Positions 35,541-45,593 of a stretch of 64,000 nucleotides of DNA are shown piece after piece; position 1 is the first letter of the stretch; the number at the start of each line of letters is the position of its first letter. The notes below the pieces were generated by a model. The model saw only the letters and a list, made by a program, of their open reading frames with translations. It was not told the origin of the DNA and searched no databases. The DNA is from Arthrospiribacter ruber (GTDB taxonomy: Bacteria; Bacteroidota; Bacteroidia; Cytophagales; Cyclobacteriaceae). Location: the NCBI RefSeq assembly GCF_019343195.1, contig NZ_RPHB01000005.1, forward strand, positions 186,001-250,000, in the 5' to 3' direction. The position numbers and the translations under genes were made by a program.

Positions 35541-37251
35541 TAGGTGATTTTCCTGGCAAAATAGGTTGGATCAGGGCAGCAAAAAACATCACCAAAATAC
35601 ATCCTATCGCATTGTACCAGAGGAAACCAATATTGATCGGAATACCAAACAGCTCTCCCCCATTATTAAAATGGACCAGCAAAATGATCGCCTCAGCAAT
35701 AAAGGCAGCTATAAAAACAGCATGTCCCCTTACCCATTTCATATAAAAGCCTACAACAAAAATCCCCAAGATGGTGCCATAAAACAAAGACCCAAGAAGA
35801 TTAACTGCTTGAATGAGGTTTTCAAAAAGCGTGGCATAAGTAGCAAAGAGGATGGCAAATACCCCCCAAAAGGCAGTTAACATCTTGGAGGATATCAAGT
35901 AATGATGTTGACTTTTTTCCTTGACCAAAGAGCGCTTGTAGATATCAATAGTAGAAGTAGAACCCAGTGCATTAAGCTCCGAAGCAGTTGAGGACATGGC
36001 TGCGCTGAAAATTACCGCAAACAACAAACCTACAATTCCGGTTGGCAAATAATCCATTACAAAGCGCATAAATACATAATCAGTATCCCTGGTTTCGGCT
36101 TCAGGATTATTTTTCACAATCAGTTCTTTCACTTCATTTCTTACCTGTTCCTGTTTCTGGAAACTTTGCGCGATACTTTCCTTATACTCTTCCACTGCTT
36201 GATTATCCTTAGCTTCTATAGCTGCGAGCATGGCCATGATCTGATCGTTTTTTTCATTGAATGACTGACCAAACTCCTCTTGCAGCTGCAAATATTCCTG
36301 ACTATAAGAACTGTTTTCCAGCATTTCTGTCTGCACCTTATTGAACACTACAGGAGGTTGGAAAAACTGATAAAAGACAAAAACCATTACTCCGATAAAA
36401 AGAATAACAAACTGCATGGGCACTTTCAGAAGTCCATTCATCATAAGGCCCATTCTGCTTTGCTTTAGGGAACTTCCGGTGAGATACCGCTGCACCTGTG
36501 ACTGATCGGTACCAAAATAAGAAAGAAAAAGGAAGAGAGCCGCGGTCATGCCAGACCAGAAATTATACCTGTCTGAAAGGTCGAGCTCAAAATTGACAAT
36601 ATTCAACTTATCCATTTTACCTGCGACGTGAAGCGCTTCTGTGAATTTGACAGGAAGCATTTGTATCACAAGAATACCTGCCAAAATCATCCCACCCATC
36701 ATTACAGCCATCTGTTGCTTTTGGGTGATAGATACGGCTTTGGTACCACCGGAAACAGTGTATATAATCACCAAAACGCCGATAAGAATATTCGTAAAGG
36801 TCAGGTTCCAGCCCAAAAGCGTGGAAAGGATAATTGCCGGAGCATAAATAGTAATACCAGCTGCTAATCCTCTTTGGGTCAAAAATAACAAGGCAGCTAA
36901 AGTTCTGGTTTTCAAGTCAAACCTGTTTTCCAAAAACTCATATGCAGTATAAACCTTCAATTTGTAATAAATAGGTAAAAAAGTGACGGAAAGAATAATC
37001 ATGGCCAAAGGAAGCCCAAAATAGAATTGGATAAAGCGCATCCCATCCTCATACGCCTGTCCAGGTGTGCTCAAAAATGTAATAGCTGATGCCTGGGTAG
37101 CCATAATGGATAGTCCTATAGTCCACCAATTCATATTTCCTTTACCCCGGATATAGCTATCCATATCCTGTGAACCGTAGGTTTTGTACACTCCGTATCC
37201 AACAATAGCTATAAGGGTCCCAAATAGGACAATCCAATCTAATGAACTCAT
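35518..37251 (-). CDS. Sodium:solute symporter (SSS family)
   Basis: The 577-residue membrane protein has the SSS signature regions: MSSLDWIVLFGTLIAIVGYG, the GLSIMATQASAITFLSTPG helix 1 motif with Ser/Thr sodium ligands, FYFGLPLAMIIL and the helix-8 segment SAAMSSTASELNALGSTS. It contains a soluble loop between helices 8 and 9 of about 80 residues (about 300-400). The substrate is unknown. The frame opens at 37323 but the ATG at 37251, which overlaps the stop of a 34-aa ORF (ATGA), is the probable start. Downstream member of the PIG-L operon. Confidence 0.9.
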   Translation of the reverse strand: MSSLDWIVLFGTLIAIVGYGVYKTYGSQDMDSYIRGKGNMNWWTIGLSIMATQASAITFLSTPGQAYEDGMRFIQFYFGLPLAMIILSVTFLPIYYKLKVYTAYEFLENRFDLKTRTLAALLFLTQRGLAAGITIYAPAIILSTLLGWNLTFTNILIGVLVIIYTVSGGTKAVSITQKQQMAVMMGGMILAGILVIQMLPVKFTEALHVAGKMDKLNIVNFELDLSDRYNFWSGMTAALFLFLSYFGTDQSQVQRYLTGSSLKQSRMGLMMNGLLKVPMQFVILFIGVMVFVFYQFFQPPVVFNKVQTEMLENSSYSQEYLQLQEEFGQSFNEKNDQIMAMLAAIEAKDNQAVEEYKESIAQSFQKQEQVRNEVKELIVKNNPEAETRDTDYVFMRFVMDYLPTGIVGLLFAVIFSAAMSSTASELNALGSTSTIDIYKRSLVKEKSQHHYLISSKMLTAFWGVFAILFATYATLFENLIQAVNLLGSLFYGTILGIFVVGFYMKWVRGHAVFIAAFIAEAIILLVHFNNGGELFGIPINIGFLWYNAIGCILVMFFAALIQPILPGKSPKRKEPAQ

Positions 37252-37352
37252 GAAAAGGTGCTTTGTAGCCAATAAAACAAGATGACCAAGACTCCCAAGG
37301 TAATCATGAGGGCCCAATACCATTTACTCCAGTTGATCTTATTCTCCACCAC
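37248..37352 (-). CDS. 34-residue single-helix membrane peptide bridging two genes
   Basis: This ORF starts with GTG at 37352 (or 37349), inside the end of the PIG-L gene, and ends with TGA at 37248, which overlaps the symporter ATG (TTTTCATGAG). The product begins VVENKINWSKWYWALMITLG and ends VLVILFYWLQSTFS: a short charged lead, aromatic belt and one membrane helix. The overlaps at both ends (14 bp and ATGA) suggest that it couples translation from the deacetylase to the symporter, or forms a small subunit of the transporter. It is too short to be called by length alone. Confidence 0.6.
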   Translation of the reverse strand: MVENKINWSKWYWALMITLGVLVILFYWLQSTFS

Positions 37353-39804
37353 CCTGCTCTATTAGGTTGACAAATATCTTAACAGCCCCAGGAACACCTG
37401 CCGGCAATTGCCTGAACCAAGAAATTCCGGTATAGGTATAAGTTCCCTTTCCGAATTTGGTATGTATGAGCGAGCCTTTGGTAGCATTTTCCCCAGGATC
37501 TTTCATTTCCAATGGTGCAGTATAATTTTCATCCCATCCAGAAACAAAGTAAAGCCCCCTCTCTTGGACCCACCCATCGAAGTCCACCTCTGTTACTTGG
37601 TTGGGGTAACTCAATACAGGATGCGAAAAATCTGCTTTTACAGGAGACCCTTCTACTGTTACCCTATCTCTTGAAATGCTAAAAGGATAAGGTCCAAGCT
37701 CTCTGGTCAAAAGTGGTGATGCGGTATTGTATTGCACGATTACATTTCCGCCCTCTTCTACATATTGCATCAACTTATCTACATTGTTGGCTAATGTTTG
37801 ATTGACGTTGAATGCCCTGATTCCTACAATCACTGTAGAGAACTCCTTTAGCTTTGAAAGTGTGAAATCGCCATTTTCCACCATATTTACATTATACCCC
37901 AAGCTTTTTAGAATATCGGGAACATCATCCCCAGCACCAGGAATGTATGCGATTTTTTGCCCCGATATTTTCAGATCCATTTTAACAAGATTGATATCTG
38001 TATCCACGAAATACGTCAGGTTGGGTATGTGGGAATAGATAATCCTTTTGGTATCCTGGGTGAAAGACCTGCCATCCTCACTTTTAAACCTTACCCGAAC
38101 AGTCTTCTTTTGCTGGTCTGAATCCAAAAACTTAATGGTGTAATCAAGCTTCTTTCTCCTTTCATCCACTTCAGGTTCGGACACTTTATATTGGGAAGCT
38201 TCTAAACCTTCTACTTCCAATTTGCCTTTAAGAATGTCTCCACGAAATGATACCTCCACTGTCAATTTATCTTCAGCACCTGGAATCAGGAAAAGGTTAC
38301 TTTTATCCAAGCTGACATTTACTTCCGGAACTAGCGTAAAAGGTTGCTTGACTTCACCATCTACTTGATCATTGTATTTGAATTCCAGCGGTACATCCAA
38401 TTCAATATCATATCCACCCTCAAGTGTCAGTTTAAGCTTTCCGGAGACATTAGGGCCATTGACAGGTGGACCGATTTTTTTCTGATCTTCGATTCCAAAA
38501 AGACTGTTTTCAATTGGGTTTTCTAACCAAAATGGTTGGGAAACAGGATATTCCATGGGAATAATCAATTCCAATGAACTCCTGATAGGTTCATTGGACT
38601 GTGCTAGCCTATTGATGCCTTCAGTGAAAAAATCATTGTTCAAAGTACTTACTTGTATAGGAAAACTAGAAGGGTTGTTGAATACAAACTCAGCATTCAC
38701 CTTATCTCCGGGGAAACCAATTTCCTTTTTGACAATAAATTCTGTTTTGACGCCGAGGATATCCAAGATAAGCCGGTTCAGTTGTGCCTTTTTTTCCAAA
38801 AACCACTTTTCCTCACTGCTCTCAGAATCGAGCAACATTCTCACTTCCAGCAAATTTTCAATGTTTCTTTCAGGAACCAGAAAGTTAAACTCTTCTTTGA
38901 CTTTTTGAATAGCCTCTTGTATAGCTGCTCCTTTATTTAACCTCAGCCACCTACTTTCTACCCCTTCAAATGGATGTGTATCAAAAGATTCCCCATCCAC
39001 CAATTGAATAAAATCACTGGCGGCACCGACTTGTGCGGTGGATCCAAATCCTTGAGACTTGTGCATGGTCCTGCTATCAGCGGCAATCTGCGAGTAGGTA
39101 GTACCTATAAAGGGATTGACCTGACCTACTTCAAACTCGTGATAAAGCTTACCCTCCTCAGGTTCGTACTGTCCGCCCCATTGATAGGCATTCCAGAAAA
39201 TTCTTTTCGCCTGCCATGGCTGGGTATATTTGAGTTGTTCAGAAAACTTAGCAGGGTCTGCAGCAATTTCAAAAGCCTCAGACGAAAGAATTGCAGAGGA
39301 AGTATGATGTCCATGAGTGGTGCCGGGAATGGTATTGAATCTGTTAATAATGATATCTGGCTGATAATTTCTTATTATCCAGACCACGTCCGAAAGCAAT
39401 TTTTCCCTGTCCCAATTGTTAAAGGTTTCATCGGGATTTTTGCTAAACCCAAAATCAAGTGCTCTGGAAAAAAGCTGTCTTCCTCCATCTGTTTCTCTAG
39501 CTTTTAAAAGTTCATGCGTACGGATGAGACCAAGCTCAATTCCTAGCTCCTTTCCAATGAGATTTTGTCCCCCATCACCTCGTGTCAGGGAGAGATAGGC
39601 AACCTCAGCATTTTCGGCATTGGCGAGGTAAGAAATCAACCTTGTATTTTCATCATCGGGATGTGCTGCAACATAAAGTACCCTTTTGGTCTCCTCAAAT
39701 CGCAGCAAATCATGATACAGGACTGATGAAGGAAGATACTGTGAAAAAGCCTGGGTGATCAACAGAGAAAATATGCCTAGCAACAAGCATTTTGGGTTTT
39801 TCAT
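37339..39804 (-). CDS. Secreted PIG-L/LmbE-type deacetylase
   Basis: The 821-residue product has a signal peptide (FSLLITQAFSQ) and a PIG-L deacetylase domain at about 40-300. The zinc-binding motif is AAHPDDE at 46-52 and the second site is TTHGHHTSS. The remaining 500 residues form beta-sandwich domains (about 350-600) and a C-terminal Rossmann-like, ThuA-type domain (NVIVQYNTASPLL, GTYTYTGISWFRQLP). Enzymes of this kind remove N-acetyl groups from sugars. It is followed by a small membrane ORF and a sodium symporter, so the operon may deacetylate a glycoside and take up the product; this is inference. Confidence 0.85.
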   Translation of the reverse strand: MKNPKCLLLGIFSLLITQAFSQYLPSSVLYHDLLRFEETKRVLYVAAHPDDENTRLISYLANAENAEVAYLSLTRGDGGQNLIGKELGIELGLIRTHELLKARETDGGRQLFSRALDFGFSKNPDETFNNWDREKLLSDVVWIIRNYQPDIIINRFNTIPGTTHGHHTSSAILSSEAFEIAADPAKFSEQLKYTQPWQAKRIFWNAYQWGGQYEPEEGKLYHEFEVGQVNPFIGTTYSQIAADSRTMHKSQGFGSTAQVGAASDFIQLVDGESFDTHPFEGVESRWLRLNKGAAIQEAIQKVKEEFNFLVPERNIENLLEVRMLLDSESSEEKWFLEKKAQLNRLILDILGVKTEFIVKKEIGFPGDKVNAEFVFNNPSSFPIQVSTLNNDFFTEGINRLAQSNEPIRSSLELIIPMEYPVSQPFWLENPIENSLFGIEDQKKIGPPVNGPNVSGKLKLTLEGGYDIELDVPLEFKYNDQVDGEVKQPFTLVPEVNVSLDKSNLFLIPGAEDKLTVEVSFRGDILKGKLEVEGLEASQYKVSEPEVDERRKKLDYTIKFLDSDQQKKTVRVRFKSEDGRSFTQDTKRIIYSHIPNLTYFVDTDINLVKMDLKISGQKIAYIPGAGDDVPDILKSLGYNVNMVENGDFTLSKLKEFSTVIVGIRAFNVNQTLANNVDKLMQYVEEGGNVIVQYNTASPLLTRELGPYPFSISRDRVTVEGSPVKADFSHPVLSYPNQVTEVDFDGWVQERGLYFVSGWDENYTAPLEMKDPGENATKGSLIHTKFGKGTYTYTGISWFRQLPAGVPGAVKIFVNLIEQGGGE

Positions 39805-39890
39805 AATCTGACAATTTGTTGAAAATCTAAAAGAAGGAATGAATAAAAAAAACTTATTTTTTATTAAAGGGTTTCGGGTCGTTTAAACAT

Positions 39891-39923
39891 AAAAAAAGCT
39901 ACCCGGAAAATCGGATAGCTTTT
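39891..39923 (-). terminator. Terminator of the gyrA-TPR operon
   Basis: On the minus strand AAGCTATCCG...CGGGTAGCTT (one mismatch) is followed by TTTTTTT. It begins about 20 bp after the stop of the TPR gene. Confidence 0.8.
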
Positions 39924-39944
39924 GCCTTATTCGATGATGGAAAA

Positions 39945-41159
39945 TTATCTTTCCATCCAGTCAGGTCCGTAGATGCTGATCAGTCTCTGATTGTATTTTT
40001 CAGCTTCTTCAGTATTCTTCAATCTCGTATGGATCTGGAATAATAATTCAAGCGCTTCTGCAGATGCTTCACCTTCTCTCAATTCAGATGCTCTGGTAAA
40101 GTAAGGAATGGCATCAGAATAAAGGCCATCTGCTTTCTCACTCATTTCAGGAGCCTTTTCTTCCCACTCATCATCTGACAATTCATTGATTTCAGCAATG
40201 ATTTTTCTAGCCTGCTCAAGAAGGATAGCGCCAGCATAGAAATTACCTTCGAAGAACTCTTCGTCAGCTTCTACTGATTTCTTGTATTGAGCATAAGCAC
40301 CATCCAGGTCACCTGATTGCTCAAGAAGGTATCCATATCTTAAAAGCAAGCCTGGATTATCAGGATCTGATTTCAAAGCTTCTTGTACTGAAGCCAATGC
40401 TTCATCCATTTTATTCATTTGAAGCAAAAGCTGGATTTCAAATTCAGCAAGAGTCTTGTCTTCAGGATAGTCTTCTCTTGCTTTCATAACATATTCATAA
40501 GCCAACTCAGGGTCTTGCTCCTCACCACTGGCAATCTGAACCAAGAAGTAGTAGGTATTCAGTTTATTATAATCCTCGATTTCCAAAAGTCTGTTGAAAT
40601 GCTTTTTAGCTTCATCAAACTTTCCTAAGTCATTGGCAAGAAAACCTGCATTGAAATTGGCTGTAGTATCCGTCGGGTCGATGTCTGATACCAATGAAAA
40701 CATTTCATAAGACATTTCGAAGTCATCCTCTTCATACGCAATTATCGCTTTGTTAAAAGCTGACATCTTAAGCGTATTCTTATTCCAAGGTCTTAGGTTT
40801 TCAGGAAGTTCAGGAACATCATCCTTATATACATCCTTTCCAACCTTGCTTGACTTATCGCCACCTTCCATTTCCATCACTTTTTCGAAGTTTTGGAATG
40901 CATCTCGACCTAAAGACACGGTAGAAGCGGTAATGTCCTCTTCCATATCAAACATTCTTGTCTGGGCTTTAGCTTTAGTAAGCAAAACCGATGACTCACC
41001 TTGAGTATCTGGGTGTTGCAATGCCTCTTCAGCTTCTTGTATGGCTTCTTCAAGATTTCCTTTTTTGAAGTTCCTTTCAGCTGACCTAGCTACTTTTTTT
41101 TGAGCAAAAGCAACAGTGGTAAATGCTGCAAGTGCTAGAGTAAAGATTAACTTTTTCAT
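39945..41159 (-). CDS. Exported tetratricopeptide-repeat protein
   Basis: The 404-residue product has a signal peptide (FTLALAAFTTVAFAQ) and about seven TPR-like helix pairs, for example AERNFKKGNLEEAIQEAEEAL and LLRYGYLLEQSGDLDGAYAQYKKSVEADE. It is probably a periplasmic scaffold. It lies 42 bp after gyrA on the same strand and is likely to share its transcript. Acidic composition; no enzymatic motif. Its partner is unknown. Confidence 0.82.
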   Translation of the reverse strand: MKKLIFTLALAAFTTVAFAQKKVARSAERNFKKGNLEEAIQEAEEALQHPDTQGESSVLLTKAKAQTRMFDMEEDITASTVSLGRDAFQNFEKVMEMEGGDKSSKVGKDVYKDDVPELPENLRPWNKNTLKMSAFNKAIIAYEEDDFEMSYEMFSLVSDIDPTDTTANFNAGFLANDLGKFDEAKKHFNRLLEIEDYNKLNTYYFLVQIASGEEQDPELAYEYVMKAREDYPEDKTLAEFEIQLLLQMNKMDEALASVQEALKSDPDNPGLLLRYGYLLEQSGDLDGAYAQYKKSVEADEEFFEGNFYAGAILLEQARKIIAEINELSDDEWEEKAPEMSEKADGLYSDAIPYFTRASELREGEASAEALELLFQIHTRLKNTEEAEKYNQRLISIYGPDWMER

Positions 41160-41201
41160 TTGACTGTTTTTGCTAATTGAATGGTTCTAAATATATTCTG
41201 A

Positions 41202-43754
41202 TTATTCTTCTCCTTTTTCTTCAGGAGCATCCGGTGATTCTTCATTATCCTGAGGAGCTATTCCCCCCTCAATATTTTCAAGGTTTTCAATTTCCACAAT
41301 TTCTTCTTCATCCTTTTCGATTTTTTCAACAGAAGAAATTTGGTCATTTTCACTTAATTTGATCAAGCGCACTCCCTGAGTAGCACGTCCCATTACTCTT
41401 AGATCGGCAACCGGAGTCCTAATGGTGATTCCTGATTTGTTGATAATCATCAGATCATCAGAATCTACCACTTCTTTGATAGCCACTAGATTTCCGGTTT
41501 TTTCGGTCACGTTCATGGCTTTAACACCTTTTCCGCCTCTGTTGGTGATACGGTATTCATCTAAGGGTGATCTTTTACCGTATCCTTTTTCTGAGACTAC
41601 CAGAAGATTGGCATCTTCTCTGGCTGCACATACCATGCCAACGACCTCGTCGTTAACATCACTTAACTTAATTGCCTTTACACCTGTAGCAGTCCTTCCC
41701 ATTGGCCTTACAGTAGATTCATGGAAGTGGATTGCCCTTCCTGATCTGGCAGCAATGATGATATGTGAATCACCATTGGTCATATCTACCCTCAGCAATT
41801 GATCATCTTCCCTGATATTCAAAGCAATAATACCATTGGATCTAGGTCTGGAATATTGTTCAAGGGTTGTTTTCTTGATAATTCCTAGTTTTGTCACCAT
41901 TACAAGGAAATGGTTGTTGATGTAATCCTCGTCATTGAGGTCACCGACTTGTATAATTGACCTGATTTTATCTTCAGAATCGATATTGATCAGATTTTGG
42001 ATAGGTCTTCCTTTTGAAGTTTTGGATCCTTCTGGAATGGCGTAAGTTTTCAGCCAGAATAATTTTCCATGGTCGGTAAATATCAAAAGGTAATTGTGTG
42101 TAGAAGCTGTAAAAAGGTATTCTGTCCAATCATCCTCTTTGGTCGAAACCCCTTTAGATCCCACGCCACCCCTACTCTGAGTTCTGTACTCAGTAAGAGG
42201 AGTTCTCTTGACATATCCCTGATGGGAAACTGTAATGACCACTTCTTCATTTGGAATCATATCCTCATAGCTGAAGTCTTCCGCGTTGTGCTCGATTACA
42301 GTCCTTCTTGCATCTGCATACCTGTCTTTTATTTCTGTCAGTTCATCCTTGATGATCTGCATCCTTCTTTCTTCACTTCCCAAAATATCCTTAAGATCCT
42401 CGATCAAGGCCATGATTTCCTTGTATTCTTCTTGGATCTTATCTCTTTCCATTCCGGTAAGACGCTGAAGTCGCATATCAAGGATTGCCCTGGCTTGGAT
42501 TTCCGAAAGGCTAAACCTTTCAATAAGTCCATTCCTTGCAGTTTCAGGATCTCTTGAGCTTCTGATAAGGGAAATGACTTCGTCAAGATTATCCAATGCA
42601 ATCAAATAACCCTCCAGGATATGAGCTCTTTTTTCAGCTTCTTTTAATTCGTACTCAGTTCTCCTGACCACTACCTCATGCCTGTGGTTGACATAATGAA
42701 AAATCATGTCCTTAAGGTTTAAGGTTTGTGGCCGGCCTTTTACCAGTGCCACATTATTGACTGAGAATGAGGTCTGTAACTGAGTTTGCTTGTAAAGGTT
42801 GTTGAGTACCACGTTGGGAATGGCATCTCTTTTCAATTCATATACTACACGCATACCTTGTCTATCTGACTCGTCACGTATAGCGGTAATACCATCAATT
42901 TTCTTTTCATTGATCAACTGGGCAGTTTTTTCAATCATACTTGCCTTATTGACCAAATAAGGAATCTCGGAAATTATGATGGCCTCTTTTCCGGAATCCT
43001 TGGTTTCTACTTCTGCTTTTCCTCTTATGACTACCCTACCTCTACCTGTTTCAAATGCTGCTTTCACACCATTGTAACCATAGATAATTCCGCCGGTAGG
43101 GAAATCAGGAGCAACTATATATTCCATCAATTCAGAGACCGTAATCTCTTTATTATCGATATAGGCGATAATGCCGTCTACTACCTCTCCAAGATTGTGG
43201 GGAGCCATGTTCGTTGCCATACCTACCGCAATTCCCGAAGCTCCGTTCAGTAGTAAAGCAGGGATTTTGGCAGGAAGCACTACCGGCTCTTTCAAAGAAT
43301 CATCGAAGTTGAGCTGAAAATCAACCGTTTCTTTGTTGATATCAATCAATAATTCCTCTGCGATTCTCTTTAGACGTGCTTCTGTATAACGCATCGCTGC
43401 CGGATTGTCACCATCTACTGACCCAAAGTTACCTTGACCGTCAACCAAAGGATACCTCAGGGACCAGGGCTGAGCCATACGGACCATTGTTTCGTAGACC
43501 GCAGAGTCACCATGAGGGTGATACTTACCCAAAACTTCCCCAACGATTCTAGCTGATTTCTTATAAGGTTTGTTGTGAAGGACTCCGAGTTCCTGCATTC
43601 CAAAAAGTATCCTTCTATGGACGGGTTTCAGTCCGTCTCTTACATCGGGAAGTGCTCTGGAAACAATGACAGACATCGAATAATCGATGTAGGCTCCACG
43701 CATTTCATCCTCGATATTAATAGGTATAATGTTCTCGTTTTCTCCTTGCGCCAT
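41202..43754 (-). CDS. gyrA: DNA gyrase subunit A
   Basis: The 850-residue product is the DNA-breaking subunit of gyrase. The catalytic tyrosine is Tyr123 in MRYTEARL. The quinolone-resistance region [19 protein letters not shown] has Ser84 and Glu88 where E. coli has Ser83 and Asp87. The C-terminal beta-pinwheel contains the GyrA-box variant TNRGGKG, which separates it from topoisomerase IV ParC, and ends in a Glu/Asp-rich tail of about 40 residues. Full length. It precedes the TPR gene by 42 bp. Confidence 0.96.
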   Translation of the reverse strand: MAQGENENIIPINIEDEMRGAYIDYSMSVIVSRALPDVRDGLKPVHRRILFGMQELGVLHNKPYKKSARIVGEVLGKYHPHGDSAVYETMVRMAQPWSLRYPLVDGQGNFGSVDGDNPAAMRYTEARLKRIAEELLIDINKETVDFQLNFDDSLKEPVVLPAKIPALLLNGASGIAVGMATNMAPHNLGEVVDGIIAYIDNKEITVSELMEYIVAPDFPTGGIIYGYNGVKAAFETGRGRVVIRGKAEVETKDSGKEAIIISEIPYLVNKASMIEKTAQLINEKKIDGITAIRDESDRQGMRVVYELKRDAIPNVVLNNLYKQTQLQTSFSVNNVALVKGRPQTLNLKDMIFHYVNHRHEVVVRRTEYELKEAEKRAHILEGYLIALDNLDEVISLIRSSRDPETARNGLIERFSLSEIQARAILDMRLQRLTGMERDKIQEEYKEIMALIEDLKDILGSEERRMQIIKDELTEIKDRYADARRTVIEHNAEDFSYEDMIPNEEVVITVSHQGYVKRTPLTEYRTQSRGGVGSKGVSTKEDDWTEYLFTASTHNYLLIFTDHGKLFWLKTYAIPEGSKTSKGRPIQNLINIDSEDKIRSIIQVGDLNDEDYINNHFLVMVTKLGIIKKTTLEQYSRPRSNGIIALNIREDDQLLRVDMTNGDSHIIIAARSGRAIHFHESTVRPMGRTATGVKAIKLSDVNDEVVGMVCAAREDANLLVVSEKGYGKRSPLDEYRITNRGGKGVKAMNVTEKTGNLVAIKEVVDSDDLMIINKSGITIRTPVADLRVMGRATQGVRLIKLSENDQISSVEKIEKDEEEIVEIENLENIEGGIAPQDNEESPDAPEEKGEE

Positions 43755-43843
43755 AGTTTAATTCGTGCTCAATAAGCGGGCAAGTTAATAAAAAGAATAC
43801 GGTTTTGAAATAGATTATTTGGTCAACGGCTGGTGTAAAAACA

Positions 43844-44830
43844 TCAATTGCCGTACCACTGACCAACTCTTCTGTTTTGAAGCCTAAAGATGGAACTACC
43901 TCTGTATTCCACTCCGTCATGTAAGTGCTTCATAACCACTCCACAACCCGGGACTTTACATCTTTTAGTTCCTGGAAGACTGATGGAAAGTCCTACTTGG
44001 GCTACATAAAGGGTTTGATTTAAGTTCTGAAATTCATTTAAACTTTCGGCCTGAAACACAAAGTTTCTGAATTCAGCACCCCCTTTTATAAATAATCTTG
44101 CATATTCACTGAAGTCCCGCTCTATCCTCAAAGCTATACCATAAAATGGTTGATCACCCGGAACTAACCTACTATCAATGTTTTTTCTTAAAATTAAGTT
44201 GCCAAACTCACCTTCTGCAATAAACCTCCAAGGATAGTTCTGCCGGATCCTTTGGTTTTTTTCACCCTGCATGTAAATATTTTGTGAGGCATATTTTCTG
44301 TAACGCCAGTTGAGAAATTTGGCCCTCTTTCTGGCATCATAGAGTACTAACCCTACTGTCCCGTAATATTTATCAAAGGTGTAACTTTCATTTTCATAAA
44401 GCAATCTGTAATTGTCCCCTATAGGAAAGGAAACCCGTCCAAATTCCCGTCCATATCCTGCGCCAATTGTAATGGTATTGAAGACATTGACCCGAACGCC
44501 CAGATTGATCGGATAAGCATAATTACCTGAACTGAGTCTAATGGTGTCTTCTCCAGTTAGTTCCCTAGGAGCATCAATGTTTCGATACTGACCTATAGGA
44601 TACTGGGAAGGCGTGTCTGAATTAAAATCCATCACCTTATTGAAATAAGCTCCTCCTCCCGAAAATTCAAAGCTGAACATACTGACTACATTCCTAGCTA
44701 CATTACCGAGTTCATTATTGGATTTCCTACTCATTCTTGGTTTTGAATCAATTCCAAAAATATCCTCCTGTGCTTGGGAAAACATTATCTGACCAAAAAT
44801 CAAAACAAGAATTAGAGATAACTTTTTCAT
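43844..44830 (-). CDS. Outer-membrane protein with conserved Cys/His tail
   Basis: The 328-residue product has a signal peptide (LILVLIFGQIMFSQAQ). A beta-rich barrel-like region (about 45-280) is followed by a distinctive tail: RCKVPGCGVVMKHLHDG, VEYRGSSIFRLQNRRVG. I do not recognise the family; the tail with two cysteines and KHLHDG looks conserved and functional rather than random. The ATG at 44830 is chosen over a TTG at 44839. It lies 89 bp upstream of gyrA on the same strand. Confidence 0.6.
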   Translation of the reverse strand: MKKLSLILVLIFGQIMFSQAQEDIFGIDSKPRMSRKSNNELGNVARNVVSMFSFEFSGGGAYFNKVMDFNSDTPSQYPIGQYRNIDAPRELTGEDTIRLSSGNYAYPINLGVRVNVFNTITIGAGYGREFGRVSFPIGDNYRLLYENESYTFDKYYGTVGLVLYDARKRAKFLNWRYRKYASQNIYMQGEKNQRIRQNYPWRFIAEGEFGNLILRKNIDSRLVPGDQPFYGIALRIERDFSEYARLFIKGGAEFRNFVFQAESLNEFQNLNQTLYVAQVGLSISLPGTKRCKVPGCGVVMKHLHDGVEYRGSSIFRLQNRRVGQWYGN

Positions 44831-44873
44831 ACAATACAATTAACGCTCGCTAAAGTAAAAATTATAATGCCAT

Positions 44874-44906
44874 AAAAACAAAATGGCTGCCAAAATTGAC
44901 AGCCAT
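44874..44906 (-). terminator. Terminator of the small exported helical protein gene
   Basis: On the minus strand ATGGCTG (44906-44900) pairs with CAGCCAT (44889-44883) and a T-rich tail TTTGTTTTT follows. It lies 25 bp beyond the stop at 44932. Confidence 0.8.
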
Positions 44907-44931
44907 CTTTAATATGTTAGTAAAATTAACC

Positions 44932-45435
44932 TCAATCGGTAACATCACCATCTTCTTCTCCTTCTTGCTCTCTCAATTCTGAGATCATTCCGTCGATCTG
45001 CTCTTTAACCGATGGATCAGCACTCATGGCTCTCCTCACTTTGTTATAAGTAGCAGCTCCAAGTACCTCTGCATCCATAATCAATCCGGTCATGTATTCT
45101 TTTACCTCATCACCAATCGAATCAATGTATGCCTGAATTTCCGCATATGCTTCTTTCTCCTCTTCGGTAGCGTTGATTTCAGCTAGTTTTTCCTCATCTC
45201 CCCATGCCGCTTTCAATTCATTGTATCTTGCACCTCCACCAAGGGTTTCGTTTTCCTTGATCATGGTTTCCATGGTAGTCTGCTTTTCCTGGATGTAATT
45301 TTGAACCTTTACTTCCATAGACGCATACTTCATCATTTCTTCTTCAGTCAACTCATCTTCTGCTTCTTCCTGAGCAAAAGTCTGCACACTGAAAACACCG
45401 AACATCAGAAGTGCCAAAAGGAATATTCTTTTCAT
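44932..45435 (-). CDS. Small exported acidic helical protein
   Basis: The 167-residue product has a signal peptide (LLALLMFGVFSVQTFAQ) and is otherwise almost entirely helical, rich in Glu, Met and Ala, for example DELTEEEMMKYASMEVKVQ and MISELREQEGEEDGDVTD at the end. No known domain was recognised. It is flanked by its own terminator, so it is a single gene. A periplasmic chaperone or spacer role is possible but unsupported. Confidence 0.7.
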   Translation of the reverse strand: MKRIFLLALLMFGVFSVQTFAQEEAEDELTEEEMMKYASMEVKVQNYIQEKQTTMETMIKENETLGGGARYNELKAAWGDEEKLAEINATEEEKEAYAEIQAYIDSIGDEVKEYMTGLIMDAEVLGAATYNKVRRAMSADPSVKEQIDGMISELREQEGEEDGDVTD

Positions 45436-45593
45436 TGTAATAATTGGTTTTAATTGATAATGTGAATCTTGATTAATTTACAATAAAGCATTAAAAGTAC
45501 AATTTCACAAGAATGACTGCATTAAAAAGGCCTTAATTTTTGTTAAATGGCAAATATTTACGCTTAAAGGCCTGTCGTACATCATCTTGATAA

